A stretch of DNA of 64,000 nucleotides from Actinomadura madurae (GTDB lineage Bacteria > Actinomycetota > Actinomycetes > Streptosporangiales > Streptosporangiaceae). Under the pieces are notes generated by a model, which searched no databases, was not told where the DNA came from, and was given only the letters and a program-made list of their open reading frames with translations. The DNA lies in the NCBI RefSeq assembly GCF_900115095.1, contig NZ_FOVH01000025.1:51779-115778 (forward strand), written 5' to 3'. Shown piece after piece: positions 51,046 through 59,694 of the stretch. The position numbers and the translations under genes were made by a program. Position 1 is the first letter of the stretch. Each line of letters starts with the position of its first letter.

Positions 51046-52275
51046 TTGCGCAGGATCCTGATCATCGGTGCCGGGCAGGCCGGGCTGCAGCTCGCGCTGA
51101 GCCTGCAGTCCGAGGGCTACGACGTGACGGTGATGTCGGCCCGGACGCCGGACGAGATCCGCGGCGGCCGGATCATGTCGACCCAGTGCATGTTCTGGCC
51201 GCAGCTCCAGCTGGAGCGCGACCGGGGGCTGAACCTGTGGGAGGAGCAGGCCCCCAAGATCGTCGCGCAGCGGCTCACGGTGGCCGGGCCGCCCGGCCAG
51301 GAGGCGCTGCAGTTCGTCGGCCGGTGGGACGACTTCGCCCAGTCGGTGGACCAGCGGGTGAAGATGGCGGGCTGGCTGGAGCTGTTCGAGTCGCGCGGCG
51401 GGAACGTCGTCTACCACGGCGTCATGACGTCCGACCTGGAGGGCCTCGCCTCCCTGTACGACCTCACGCTCATCGCGGCGGGCAAGGGAGAGCTGGTCGA
51501 GCTGTTCGATCGCGACGCGTCCCGGTCGCCGTATGACCGTCCGCAGCGTCACCTGTCCTGCATCTACCTGCACGGGATGTCTCCGCGTCCGGACTATCCC
51601 GAGCCGCACGTCCGGATCACGGCGACTCCCGGGGTGGGCGAGCTGTTCTTCATGCCGGGCTACACCAACACCGGTCCCTGCGACATCCTGCTCTGGGAGG
51701 CGGTGCCGGGCGGGCCTTTCGACGTGTGGTCGGATCGCCCGTCCCCGTCCGGGCATCTGGCGCGGACGCTGGAGATGATGCGCCAGTACGCGCCTTGGGA
51801 GTACGAGCTGACGGTCGGCGCGGAACCCACCGACGCGCGCTGCACCCTGTACGGCGGTTACGCCCCGGTCGTGCGGCACCCGGTGGGACGGCTGTCGGGC
51901 TCGGTGAACGTGCTCGGCATGGGGGACGTGCTCGTGGCGAACGACCCGGTCACGGGCCAGGGGTCCAACAACGCCGCGCGCTGCGCCGCGATCTACTGCG
52001 ACGAGATCGTCCGGCACGGGGACCGGCCGTTCGACGCGGAATGGATGCAGCGGACGTTCGACGCGTTCTGGGACTACGTCCGGCACCCGACGGCGTACAC
52101 CAACATGATGCTCGGCCCGCTGCCGGAGCACGTGCAGAAGGTTCTCGGCGTGGCGGCCCAGAACGAGGCGGTCGCCTACCGGTTCGCCTACGGCTACGCC
52201 AATCCGCACGACTTCGAGAACTGGATCATGGACCCCGCCAAGACCGACGCCTACCTGGCCTCCGTGTCGACCTGA
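51046..52275 (+). CDS. FAD-dependent monooxygenase (StyA/styrene-monooxygenase-like)
   Basis: A 409-residue flavoprotein with the Rossmann dinucleotide motif ILIIGAGQAGLQLALSL at the N-terminus, a central substrate region and DVLVANDPVTGQGSNNAARCA, which contains the second FAD-contact motif. The family epoxidises styrene/indole using reduced FAD from a separate reductase (StyB); no reductase gene is adjacent. The start is a TTG at 51046 preceded by TAGGAGGACG. The fifth gene of a conservon is often a cytochrome P450; a flavin monooxygenase here is a variation. Its 3' end overlaps the convergent permease by 25 bp. Confidence 0.83.
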   Translation: MRRILIIGAGQAGLQLALSLQSEGYDVTVMSARTPDEIRGGRIMSTQCMFWPQLQLERDRGLNLWEEQAPKIVAQRLTVAGPPGQEALQFVGRWDDFAQSVDQRVKMAGWLELFESRGGNVVYHGVMTSDLEGLASLYDLTLIAAGKGELVELFDRDASRSPYDRPQRHLSCIYLHGMSPRPDYPEPHVRITATPGVGELFFMPGYTNTGPCDILLWEAVPGGPFDVWSDRPSPSGHLARTLEMMRQYAPWEYELTVGAEPTDARCTLYGGYAPVVRHPVGRLSGSVNVLGMGDVLVANDPVTGQGSNNAARCAAIYCDEIVRHGDRPFDAEWMQRTFDAFWDYVRHPTAYTNMMLGPLPEHVQKVLGVAAQNEAVAYRFAYGYANPHDFENWIMDPAKTDAYLASVST

Positions 52276-53555
52276 CCGGCCAGGGCTCGGCGGTGCAGGG
52301 GTTCCGACGCGGCAGGGTGCGTGCTCTGCGCGCGCGCCGTGCGGCCGAGGCGGAGACCCAGGACGGTCAAAGCCAGGGCGGCGGGCACGGCGAGATACAG
52401 CCCGCATGACAGCAGGACCACTCCGGTGAACAGCGCGCCGGAGCGTGCGAGGGCGCGTGCACGTCCTGCCAGGAGGCGCGTGGCGGAGGCCGTGCCGATG
52501 AGGGTCACCGCGGCCAGGCAGGCGGCGGTGGTGCGCATGAGCGGGTCCAGGCCCAGATCCGTGGAGAGGACGGGGACGGTCACCGCGCCGGTCGCGAGCG
52601 CCAGCAGCGCCAGGCTCCGGCGGCCGCGGGCGAGGGGCGCGGGGAGCACGCCGTCCCGGGCCAGGGCCGTGCCGAGGCGGGCTCCGCCGGCGATGTAGGT
52701 GTTCATGGCGACGAAACTGAGGACGAGCGCGGCCCCGGCGGTCACCGGCCGGGCGGCGTCCGTCCCGATCCCCGCGTCGAGGAGCAGGGCGAGCGGGACG
52801 GGCGAGGAGGCGGCGCGGTCGCCGAGGACGCCGGTGACCGCGACCGCGAGACCGAGGTAGAGGGCGCCGACGATGGCGAGGGTGAGGACGGTCGCGCGGG
52901 GCAGCAGCCGGCGGGGGTCGGCGAAGTCCCCGGACAGGTGGCTGGCCGCCTCCCAGCCCGCGAACGCGAAGAACAGGACGCCGGCCGCGTGGACGACGCC
53001 GAAAGCGCCGTGCGGGGCGAACGGCGTGAAGTTCCCGCCGTCCAGATGCGGGACGGCGGCCAGGATCCCGGCGATCAGCAGCGCCGCGAGGAGGGCCACG
53101 AGGACGAGCTGGACGCCTCCGGAGACGCGCAGCCCGCCGTAGTTGGCGGCGAACGCGGCCAGCAGCAGCGCGCAGGTCACGGCGATGGCGCCGGGCCGTC
53201 CGAGCCCGGCGGCCGAGGCCGTGTAGTCGGCGCCGATGATCGCGCCGGCCAGCACGCCGACCGGGACGACGGCGTAGAAGCACAGGCCCGCGATCGCCGC
53301 GGTCCGGGGGCCGAACGCGCGGGCGGCGAACGTGGCGACGCCGCCCGCGTCGGGGTGCCGGGCGCCGAGCGCGGCGAACGTCAGCGCGACCGGCACGCTG
53401 AGCGCCAGCAGCGCCGCCCACGCCACCGTGGAGGACGGGCCCGCCGCCGCGGCGGCCAGGTGGGGCAGGGCCAGCACGCCGGGGCCGAGCACGGCGCCGA
53501 CGATCAGCGCCGTGCCCTGGCCGAGGCCGAGCCGATGACCGGTCGTGTTCGCCAT
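52251..53555 (-). CDS. APC-family amino acid permease
   Basis: A 434-residue transporter with about 12 helices. Helix 1 has the APC signature (GQGTALIVGAVLGPGVLALPHLA), with further typical stretches GVLFFAFAGWEAASHLSGDF and VAVTGVLGDRAASSPVPLALLL. Proton-coupled uptake or exchange of an amino acid or amine. It is divergent from an Lrp-type regulator with a palindrome at 53581-53595, suggesting that the regulator controls the permease according to amino-acid levels. Its C-terminus overlaps the monooxygenase gene. Confidence 0.88.
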   Translation of the reverse strand: MANTTGHRLGLGQGTALIVGAVLGPGVLALPHLAAAAAGPSSTVAWAALLALSVPVALTFAALGARHPDAGGVATFAARAFGPRTAAIAGLCFYAVVPVGVLAGAIIGADYTASAAGLGRPGAIAVTCALLLAAFAANYGGLRVSGGVQLVLVALLAALLIAGILAAVPHLDGGNFTPFAPHGAFGVVHAAGVLFFAFAGWEAASHLSGDFADPRRLLPRATVLTLAIVGALYLGLAVAVTGVLGDRAASSPVPLALLLDAGIGTDAARPVTAGAALVLSFVAMNTYIAGGARLGTALARDGVLPAPLARGRRSLALLALATGAVTVPVLSTDLGLDPLMRTTAACLAAVTLIGTASATRLLAGRARALARSGALFTGVVLLSCGLYLAVPAALALTVLGLRLGRTARAQSTHPAASEPLHRRALAGQVDTEAR

Positions 53556-53580
53556 GAATCCCCCGAATGAGTGGTCCTAC

Positions 53581-53595
53581 GGCTAAAAACTAGCC
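53581..53595. promoter_or_regulatory. Dyad between APC permease and Lrp regulator
   Basis: GGCTA-AAAAC-TAGCC, a 5-bp-arm dyad in the 104-bp divergent spacer. The AT-rich centre and position 25 bp before the permease start are compatible with an Lrp/AsnC operator, but the sequence is short. Confidence 0.4.
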
Positions 53596-53659
53596 ATTTG
53601 GGCGACGCATGCTGCTTTGAGCTGAACGTTCGTTCGGAATTGGTAGCCATAATCGGGGC

Positions 53660-54130
53660 ATGGACGAACTTGATACGGAGATCGTGCGCCTTCTCCAGAC
53701 GGATGCCCGGCAGTCCAACCGCGAGCTGGCCCGGACACTCGGCATCGCGCCGTCCACGTGCCTCGAACGGGTGCGGGCGCTGACGCGGCGCGGCGTGATC
53801 CGCGGGTACCACGCGGAGATCAGCCCGGCGGCGCTGAACCGGGGCGTGCAGGCGCTGGTGTCGCTCCAGGTCCGCCCGCTCAACCGGACGGTGATCAACA
53901 CGTTCAAGGACTACGTGTCGGGGATGGCCGAGGTCATCGGCGTGTTCGTGGTGGCCGGCGGCGACGACCTCGTCCTGCACGTCGGCGTCCAGGACCTCGA
54001 CCACCTGCACGCGTTCCTGCTGGACGGGCTCAGCAAGCGCAAGGAGATCGCCGGGTTCCGGACGTCGGTGATCTTCCAGCACGTGCGCAACACCGTCCTC
54101 AGCAGGCTGGACGATCCCGCGCCGTCCTGA
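53660..54130 (+). CDS. Lrp/AsnC-family transcriptional regulator
   Basis: A 156-residue feast/famine regulator: N-terminal HTH (MDELDTEIVRLLQTDARQSNRELARTLGIAPSTCLERV) and C-terminal RAM/AsnC ligand domain (GVFVVAGGDDLVLHVGVQDLDHLHAFLLDGL). It is divergent from the amino-acid permease, its probable target. Length and layout are standard. Confidence 0.93.
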   Translation: MDELDTEIVRLLQTDARQSNRELARTLGIAPSTCLERVRALTRRGVIRGYHAEISPAALNRGVQALVSLQVRPLNRTVINTFKDYVSGMAEVIGVFVVAGGDDLVLHVGVQDLDHLHAFLLDGLSKRKEIAGFRTSVIFQHVRNTVLSRLDDPAPS

Positions 54131-54212
54131 CGCAACCGGGGGCGGCGGGCCGGGGTTCATGAGGGCGTGGCGCGTCCGGTGCGGGCGTGTCCGTCCTATG
54201 AGAGGGGAACCC

Positions 54213-55019
54213 ATGGACTTGCGGCTGGCGGGACGGGTCGCGATGGTCACCGGAGCGTCGAAGGGGATCGGCCTCGCGATCACCCGCACCCTGCTGGACG
54301 AGGGCGCGCGCGTGGTCGCGGTGTCGCGCAAGCCGGGCCCGGAGCTCGGCGCGCTCGCCGGCCCGAACCTGCTGCACGTCGCGGCCGACCTCATGGACCC
54401 GGACGCCCCGGCGCGGGCCGTGGAGCGGGCGGTCGAGGTGTTCGGCGGCCTCGACGTCCTGGTCAACAACGCGGGCGGGCCGCCGCCCGGTGTGAGCCTG
54501 CCGCGGTTCGGGTTCATGACGCTCACCGACGACGACTGGCGCGACATGTTCGAGTTCAACGTGGTCGCCGCCGTCCGGGCGGTGCGGGCGGCGATCCCGC
54601 ACCTGCTGAAGAGCGAGGTGGCGTCGATCGTGAACGTCTCGTCGGGCAACGGGCGGCGTCCCGGGCCGATGAACTTCGACTACAACGCGGCGAAGGCGGC
54701 GATGAACAACCTGGCGAAGGGGCTGTCGGAGGAGTACGCGCCGCAGGGCATTCGCGTCAACACGGTCTCGCCGGGCCCGGTCCGGACGCCGTGGTGGACC
54801 GACGAGGGCGGCGCCGCCGACATCATCGCCGGAGCCACCGGCTCGGACCGCGACGCGGTGCTGGACGGCGGCGCGGCCGAGATGATGGGCCTCACCACCG
54901 GCCGGCTCGCCGAGCCGCAGGAGATCGCGGACGCGGTCGCGCTGCTGGCGTCGCCCCGTTCGGCGAGCACGACGGGCGCCGACTTCGCCGTCGACTCCGG
55001 TTTCCTCAAGGAGATCTGA
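54213..55019 (+). CDS. SDR-family oxidoreductase
   Basis: A 268-residue classical short-chain dehydrogenase: TGASKGIG nucleotide motif, LVNNAGGPP, catalytic Ser in VSSGNGRRPG and Tyr/Lys in FDYNAAKAAM. The C-terminal SPRSASTTGADFAVDSG is typical. Asp in AADLMD rather than Arg suggests NAD(H) use is possible, but this is not certain. The ATG at 54213 is preferred after AGAGGGG; an ATG 15 bp upstream is also in frame. Convergent with the MFS exporter. Confidence 0.87.
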   Translation: MDLRLAGRVAMVTGASKGIGLAITRTLLDEGARVVAVSRKPGPELGALAGPNLLHVAADLMDPDAPARAVERAVEVFGGLDVLVNNAGGPPPGVSLPRFGFMTLTDDDWRDMFEFNVVAAVRAVRAAIPHLLKSEVASIVNVSSGNGRRPGPMNFDYNAAKAAMNNLAKGLSEEYAPQGIRVNTVSPGPVRTPWWTDEGGAADIIAGATGSDRDAVLDGGAAEMMGLTTGRLAEPQEIADAVALLASPRSASTTGADFAVDSGFLKEI

Positions 55020-55025
55020 ACAGGC

Positions 55026-55053
55026 GGGCGGCCCCCAAGCCTCGGGGCCGCCC
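55026..55053. terminator. Hairpin between SDR and MFS genes
   Basis: A 10-bp stem (GGGCGGCCCC / GGGGCCGCCC) with an 8-nt loop, 7 bp after the SDR stop, serving both convergent genes. Confidence 0.75.
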
Positions 55054-55057
55054 ACGT

Positions 55058-56515
55058 TCATTCGGCCGGACGGCGCGGCAGCAGGAGCGCCGGGACGAGC
55101 GCCAGCGCCAGCAGGCCGATCGCGAACAGGTAGGTGTGCTGGAACGTCTCCGCGAGCGGTCCGGCGAGCTCCTTCGTCCCCAGCCTGTGGACGGCCTGGA
55201 GCGCGCCGCCCTCGCCGTCCGGCACCAGGTCGCTCATCAGCGCGGACAGGACGACCGACGTCACCGCCATCCCGACCGCCCCCGACATCGTGTTGATCAG
55301 GTTGACGGTCGCGCTCGCCGCCGGGGCCCGGTCGTGCGGCAGGCCGCGGGTCGCCGCGGTCATCGCCGGCATGATCGTCGCGCCGCCGCCCGCGCCCATG
55401 AGCAGCATCGTCGCGCATAGGCCCCAGTACGAGGAGTCCGCGCCGAGCTGCACGGTGAACAGCCCGAAGCCGGTGAGGGCGGTCGCGATCGACACCGGGA
55501 CGAGCCGTCCGGGCGGCACCCGGTCGATGATCCGGCCCGCGACCTGCATCGCCGTCCCCGAGCCGAGCGCGAACGGGATGCCGAGGACCCCGGCCATCGT
55601 CGCGCTCTCGCCCCGGACGACCTGCAGGTACAGAGGCAGGAGCAGCATCGTCCCGAAGTAGCCGAACGCGAACAGCGTCAGCGTGCCGGTGGCGGCGGCG
55701 AACGTCCGGTCCCGGAACTGGCGCAGGTCGATCAGCGGGTTCCGCGCGGTCAGCGCCCGGACGGCGAACGCGGCGACCAGCAGAACCCCCGCGACCAGCG
55801 GCACCAGCACGCCCGCCGAGCCGAAGCCGCCGTGGTCGCCGCCGGTCGTCACGCCGTAGAGCACGGCGGCGATTCCCGGCGAGAGCATGAGCAGCCCGGG
55901 AACGTCCAGCGGCGTCCGCTCCGCCGGGGCGTCGCGCGGGAACAGCCGGGCGGCCAGCGCGACCACCACCACCGCGACGGGCAGGTTGACGAAGAACATC
56001 CACCGCCACGACACCTCGTCGATCAGCCAGCCGCCGAGGACGGGCCCGGCCAGCGGCCCGACGAGGATCGCCAGGCCGAGCGTGCTCATCAGCCGTCCGA
56101 GCTGCTCCGGTGCCGCGACGCGCAGCATGATCGTCATCCCGACGGGCATCACCAGCCCGCCGCTGAACCCCTGCACGACCCGGAACACGATCAGCGACTC
56201 GATGCTCCACGCCAGCCCGGCGAGCACCGACCCGGCCGCGAACGCCGCGATCGCGCCGAGGTACAGGCGGCGGGCGCCGAACCGTCCGACGGCCCAGGCG
56301 CTGGACGGGATCATCGCGCCGAGCGCCAGCGAGTAGCCGGTCGCCACCCACTGGATGGTGCCGAGCGGCGCCTGGAAGTCCTGCGCGAGCCGGTTGATGG
56401 CGATGTTCACGACGGTCATGTCCAGCGTGATCATGATCGAGCCGAGGACCAGCACGAGCACGATCGCCATCGGCCGGGCCCTGACCCGCGGCGCGGCCTC
56501 CGCCAGTGCGGTCAT
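55058..56515 (-). CDS. DHA2-family MFS drug/proton antiporter
   Basis: A 485-residue exporter with 14 predicted helices. Motif A-like loop and DHA2 signatures: LDMTVVNIAINRLAQDF in helix 1, WVATGYSLALGAMIPSSAWAVG, LGLAILVGPLAGPVLGGWLID (motif C) and WRWMFFVNLPVAVVVV. It extrudes drugs or other toxic compounds. It is 2 bp downstream of the FMN-reductase gene on the same strand, so the two are co-transcribed; no TetR/MarR repressor lies next to it. Confidence 0.9.
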   Translation of the reverse strand: MTALAEAAPRVRARPMAIVLVLVLGSIMITLDMTVVNIAINRLAQDFQAPLGTIQWVATGYSLALGAMIPSSAWAVGRFGARRLYLGAIAAFAAGSVLAGLAWSIESLIVFRVVQGFSGGLVMPVGMTIMLRVAAPEQLGRLMSTLGLAILVGPLAGPVLGGWLIDEVSWRWMFFVNLPVAVVVVALAARLFPRDAPAERTPLDVPGLLMLSPGIAAVLYGVTTGGDHGGFGSAGVLVPLVAGVLLVAAFAVRALTARNPLIDLRQFRDRTFAAATGTLTLFAFGYFGTMLLLPLYLQVVRGESATMAGVLGIPFALGSGTAMQVAGRIIDRVPPGRLVPVSIATALTGFGLFTVQLGADSSYWGLCATMLLMGAGGGATIMPAMTAATRGLPHDRAPAASATVNLINTMSGAVGMAVTSVVLSALMSDLVPDGEGGALQAVHRLGTKELAGPLAETFQHTYLFAIGLLALALVPALLLPRRPAE

Positions 56516-56516
56516 C

Positions 56517-57089
56517 TCAGGCCCCGTACGGGCGGGCGGCGCGCGCGTCGCGCAGCGCGTGCCCCCACCAGGCGAGCTGGTCGAGCATCCCCTTGGCGGC
56601 GGCGGTGGCGCCCTCGGCGTCGATCGGCCGGCCGTCGGTCTCGAACCAGTTCCACGGGCTGTGGAAGCTCACCGTGTCCCGGATCGTGACCGCGTGCAGC
56701 TCGGCGAAGACGCCCCGCAGGTGCTCCACGGACCGCAGCCCGCCCGACAACCCCCCGTACGACACGAACGCGACCGGCTTGGCCCGCCACTCGTAGAAGT
56801 GGGTGTCGATCAGGTTCTTCAGCGTGCCGGGATAGCTGTGGTTGTACTCGCAGGTCACGACGGTGTAGGCGTCGGCCTGCGCCAGCTTCGCGGTGACGCC
56901 CGCGAACCTCTCGGACGTCCGCGCGCCGAGCGCGGCCGGCGGCGGCTCGTCCGCCACGTCGACCACGTCGACGATCAGGTCGTCGCGCTGCCGGGCCTCC
57001 TCGGCGAACCACTCCGCCACGGTCGGGCCGAACCGCCCCTCCCGCGTGCTGCCGATGATGATCGCGACGCGAAGCGGTGTCTCGGTCAT
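56517..57089 (-). CDS. NADPH-dependent FMN reductase
   Basis: A 190-residue flavodoxin-like reductase: RVAIIIGSTREGRFGP phosphate loop for FMN, VVTCEYNHSYPGTLKNLIDTHFYEW and PVAFVSYGGLSGGLRSVEHL. Reduces flavins or quinones/azo dyes with NADPH. The ATG at 57089 is preceded by GAGGAGCG; an in-frame GTG 15 bp upstream is less likely. The neighbouring exporter suggests a redox-stress or quinone-detoxification unit. Confidence 0.9.
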   Translation of the reverse strand: MTETPLRVAIIIGSTREGRFGPTVAEWFAEEARQRDDLIVDVVDVADEPPPAALGARTSERFAGVTAKLAQADAYTVVTCEYNHSYPGTLKNLIDTHFYEWRAKPVAFVSYGGLSGGLRSVEHLRGVFAELHAVTIRDTVSFHSPWNWFETDGRPIDAEGATAAAKGMLDQLAWWGHALRDARAARPYGA

Positions 57090-57175
57090 GGGGTCGCTCC
57101 TCACATAGCTCGATGACGTGCTCGAAGCTACGAAGGGCGAGGAGGACCGCTCATCTGTCAGATGACTGGGGTGCC

Positions 57176-57982
57176 CTACCTGTCCATGTCGACGGTGACC
57201 TCCTCGACGACCCAGTCACGGTCGGTCGCGGCGATGTGCTCCCGGCGGAGGCACGACCGGGCCAGCACACGAAGGACCTGTTCGGGGTCGCACCCGTAGA
57301 GGCCCGCACCCCAGGCGGCGTTGGCTTCCACAACCGCCCAGCCCCGACCGTGGATGCGCCCAACATCGAGGACGGTCCCCGGAGGCACAGGCACGTCTTC
57401 GAGCACGCGGGCGGCGTACTCCTTGGCCTCTTGGACGTCTTGCTCTGGGGCATGCCACTGGCCGTCCTCGTTAAGGGCGAGTTCACCGTCCAGCAGGTAG
57501 GGGGACATGGTGACGACCTGGCCTTCCAGGACGTGGCAGCGGAATTCCACGTCCCAACGGACGGGCTCGCTGACGAACACCGGAGTTTCGTCGGGCAGGA
57601 CGTCCTGGCCAGGAAGCTCATCGACCGAGCGGTGCACCCTGCCTTCGAACGCCTTACGCCCATCCGCAGGCTTCACAAACGCAGGCTCAGAAAGGCGTTG
57701 CCGCACGTCACCCAACGTCGACACCTCGATACTCCTGCGCCGATGCCGCTCGGGAAGCCCCGGCAACCAACCGGACGGCACATCGAGAAGGGTGACACCA
57801 ACCTGCGAGGCGATGACCTCCACGAACGTAGGCTCCCCGTAAAGGACCACGTCCTGCCCTCGCATATGCGCCGGTGCCCGCCAGCCACCCAGCCGCTCGG
57901 TCTTCCACCCGAGCCGTCCGGCCGCGGCACGCAGCACCTTCGAGTCGGACGTGTAGCGCGGCGAAAGCACGAGAAGCGGCAT
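57176..57982 (-). CDS. ATP-grasp domain protein (R2K-like clade)
   Basis: A 268-residue ATP-grasp protein. N-terminal RYTSDSKVLRAAAGRLGWKTERL pre-grasp fold; FVKPADGRKAFEGRV (ATP-binding Lys), EFRCHVLEGQVVTMSPYLL, and VVEANAAWGAGLYGCDP (metal-binding Glu/Asn). These fit the R2K ATP-grasp group, predicted peptide ligases with conflict or tagging associations. The ATP-binding gene lies 9 bp upstream. Divergent from the XRE/DUF397 genes. Confidence 0.72.
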   Translation of the reverse strand: MPLLVLSPRYTSDSKVLRAAAGRLGWKTERLGGWRAPAHMRGQDVVLYGEPTFVEVIASQVGVTLLDVPSGWLPGLPERHRRRSIEVSTLGDVRQRLSEPAFVKPADGRKAFEGRVHRSVDELPGQDVLPDETPVFVSEPVRWDVEFRCHVLEGQVVTMSPYLLDGELALNEDGQWHAPEQDVQEAKEYAARVLEDVPVPPGTVLDVGRIHGRGWAVVEANAAWGAGLYGCDPEQVLRVLARSCLRREHIAATDRDWVVEEVTVDMDR

Positions 57983-57991
57983 CGGCCAAGA

Positions 57992-58426
57992 CTAAAAGGC
58001 GGGCAAGCCGTTCACCGCATGAAATTCCGCCCACACGGCGGAGCCGTTCAACGCGGGATGCGAGCCCCAGCTCTTGGAGAGGGCGTCGACGAGAAGCAGG
58101 CCGCGACCGTCCTCCGCGCAGAGATCGGTGCACACGCGGGGCTGCTCCCGGGCGCCGCCCTGGTCGAGGACGGTCACGCGCAGGATGTCGTCGCGGGCGC
58201 TCACCACGACGGTGATCTGACCGCCTGTGCCGGACGCGGTGTGCTCGACAGCGTTGGCCACCAGCTCGTCCACGCAGAGCACGATGTCGGCCATGGCCTC
58301 GTCGTCCACCTGCGGCGCGATCCCCCGCACGAAGGCCCGAGCCGCCCGCGCGGACCTGGCCACCCCGGGCATCGTGATCGTCCCGAGCAACCGCAGCTCT
58401 CCCGCCTCCCGCTCACACCACGTCAT
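57992..58426 (-). CDS. HATPase_c_2 ATP-binding protein (anti-sigma-factor-kinase-like)
   Basis: A 144-residue GHKL ATPase of the RsbW-like kind: VDELVANAVEHTASGTGGQITVVV (N box), VTVLDQGGAREQPRV (G1), GRGLLLVDALSKSWG (G2). These occur by the dozen in actinomycetes next to XRE/DUF397 regulators; some bind sigma or anti-sigma partners. The ATG at 58426 follows GGGAGTGAGGCA; the frame opens further upstream but without homology. Confidence 0.82.
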   Translation of the reverse strand: MTWCEREAGELRLLGTITMPGVARSARAARAFVRGIAPQVDDEAMADIVLCVDELVANAVEHTASGTGGQITVVVSARDDILRVTVLDQGGAREQPRVCTDLCAEDGRGLLLVDALSKSWGSHPALNGSAVWAEFHAVNGLPAF

Positions 58427-58597
58427 TGCCTCACTCCCTCCGGTAACCGACGCCGCCAGCATGAAACGCCAGGTGAACCCCCACAACCGCCTTGCCGGAG
58501 ACAGGGAGACGAGCACTCCGGGATTCCGGGAGAGCGGGATTTCCCTCTTTCTCTGAGTCGAGTGACAGATCGTTGCTACAACATCACACTCGGTGTC

Positions 58598-59482
58598 ATG
58601 GCGAGACGACCCCCGACCGTTCGCCGACGGCGACTCGGTGTGCAGCTACGCAAGATCCGCGAGCAACGCGGCCTGACCCTCGAAGAGGCGGCGTCGCGCG
58701 TGATGATGTCCAAGAGCGCCCTGAGCAGGATAGAGAATGCCCAGGTCGTGGCCCGTCCCCACGAGGTCAACTACATCCTTATGTCCTACGGCTACGAGGA
58801 GGGCGACGACCTGAGATCTGCCCTCGTAGGCCTCGCCCCCGGCGGCCGCTCCCGCGACTGGATCAGACGCCACAAGCTCCCTGGCAAGGGGCCGAACTAC
58901 GGTGAGTACGTCTTGCTCGAACAAGACTCTTCCGAGCTTTTCGCCTACCACGCGGACCTGGTCCCTGGGCTTCTCCAGACCCCTGAGTACGCACATGCCG
59001 TCATGTCGTCCGTCCCCAGCAGCGGGCTGAGCAATATCGAGGAGGGGGTCGCCTACCGCATGGCACGCAAGGAGGCGCTCACCCGGTCCGATCCGCTCTC
59101 GATCAGGGCCGTGGTCGGTGAGGCCGCGGTCTGTCAATGGATGGGCGGACGGGAGGTCATGATCGCCCAGCTCCGATACCTTCTCGAACTCATCGAGAGG
59201 CCGAACATCGAACTCCGGATCCTGCCGTTCACTGCCACCAAGCACCCCGGTGTTGACGGATCGTTCGCCATCCTTCACGTTGAGGCGGGGGACTTCCCCG
59301 TCGTGGTTGTCGACGCACTCCGCCGTCGCATTTTCATCGACGACGATGAAGGCGTGGCGGCATACCGGAGGGTGCAGGACGAGTTGTGCTGCCTCTCCCT
59401 CGGCAAGGCCGAGACCGGTGAACGGCTTGAACGAGCTCTCCGCGATCTCTGCACCGACGCGAGCGAAAGGATCAACGAATGA
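58598..59482 (+). CDS. XRE-family regulator with DUF5753 sensor domain
   Basis: A 294-residue regulator: N-terminal HTH (LRKIREQRGLTLEEAASRVMMSKSALSRIEN) and DUF5753 C-terminal part (ELFAYHADLVPGLLQTPEYAHAVM; CQWMGGREVMIAQLRYLLEL; IELRILPFTATKHPG). Its partner DUF397 protein is translated from an overlapping start (ATGA), a regular pair in actinomycetes, as in BldB/WhiJ-like systems. The ATG at 58598 follows a weak ribosome site. Confidence 0.9.
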   Translation: MARRPPTVRRRRLGVQLRKIREQRGLTLEEAASRVMMSKSALSRIENAQVVARPHEVNYILMSYGYEEGDDLRSALVGLAPGGRSRDWIRRHKLPGKGPNYGEYVLLEQDSSELFAYHADLVPGLLQTPEYAHAVMSSVPSSGLSNIEEGVAYRMARKEALTRSDPLSIRAVVGEAAVCQWMGGREVMIAQLRYLLELIERPNIELRILPFTATKHPGVDGSFAILHVEAGDFPVVVVDALRRRIFIDDDEGVAAYRRVQDELCCLSLGKAETGERLERALRDLCTDASERINE

Positions 59483-59691
59483 TTCATTGGCGGAAGAGCA
59501 GCTACAGCGCCAGCCAGTCCGAGACCTGCGTCGAGTGCGCGTGTCTGGCGTCTGGGCAAAGCAGCATGGTCGGGGTTCGCGACTCGACCGACCCAGACGG
59601 GCCGCGCCTCATCCTCAGTCCGGACGCGTGGGGTGCGCTGCTCGCCCGGCTTAAGGATGAGACATTCGGGCGACGCCGCGTCTCGTTCTAA
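59479..59691 (+). CDS. DUF397-domain protein
   Basis: A 70-residue DUF397 protein: WRKSSYSASQSETCVECA, VRDSTDPDGPRLILSPDAWGALL. It pairs with the XRE/DUF5753 regulator upstream as an antitoxin-like or cofactor protein (WhiJ/BldB-type systems). The ATG overlaps the XRE stop by 4 bp. A short 3-bp gap precedes the next gene. Confidence 0.9.
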   Translation: MIHWRKSSYSASQSETCVECACLASGQSSMVGVRDSTDPDGPRLILSPDAWGALLARLKDETFGRRRVSF

Positions 59692-59694
59692 GGC

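Noticed and set aside
57077..58597. Extended N-terminus of the XRE regulator
   Set aside because: The frame upstream is the shadow of the ATP-grasp and HATPase genes; the HTH begins right after the ATG at 58598.
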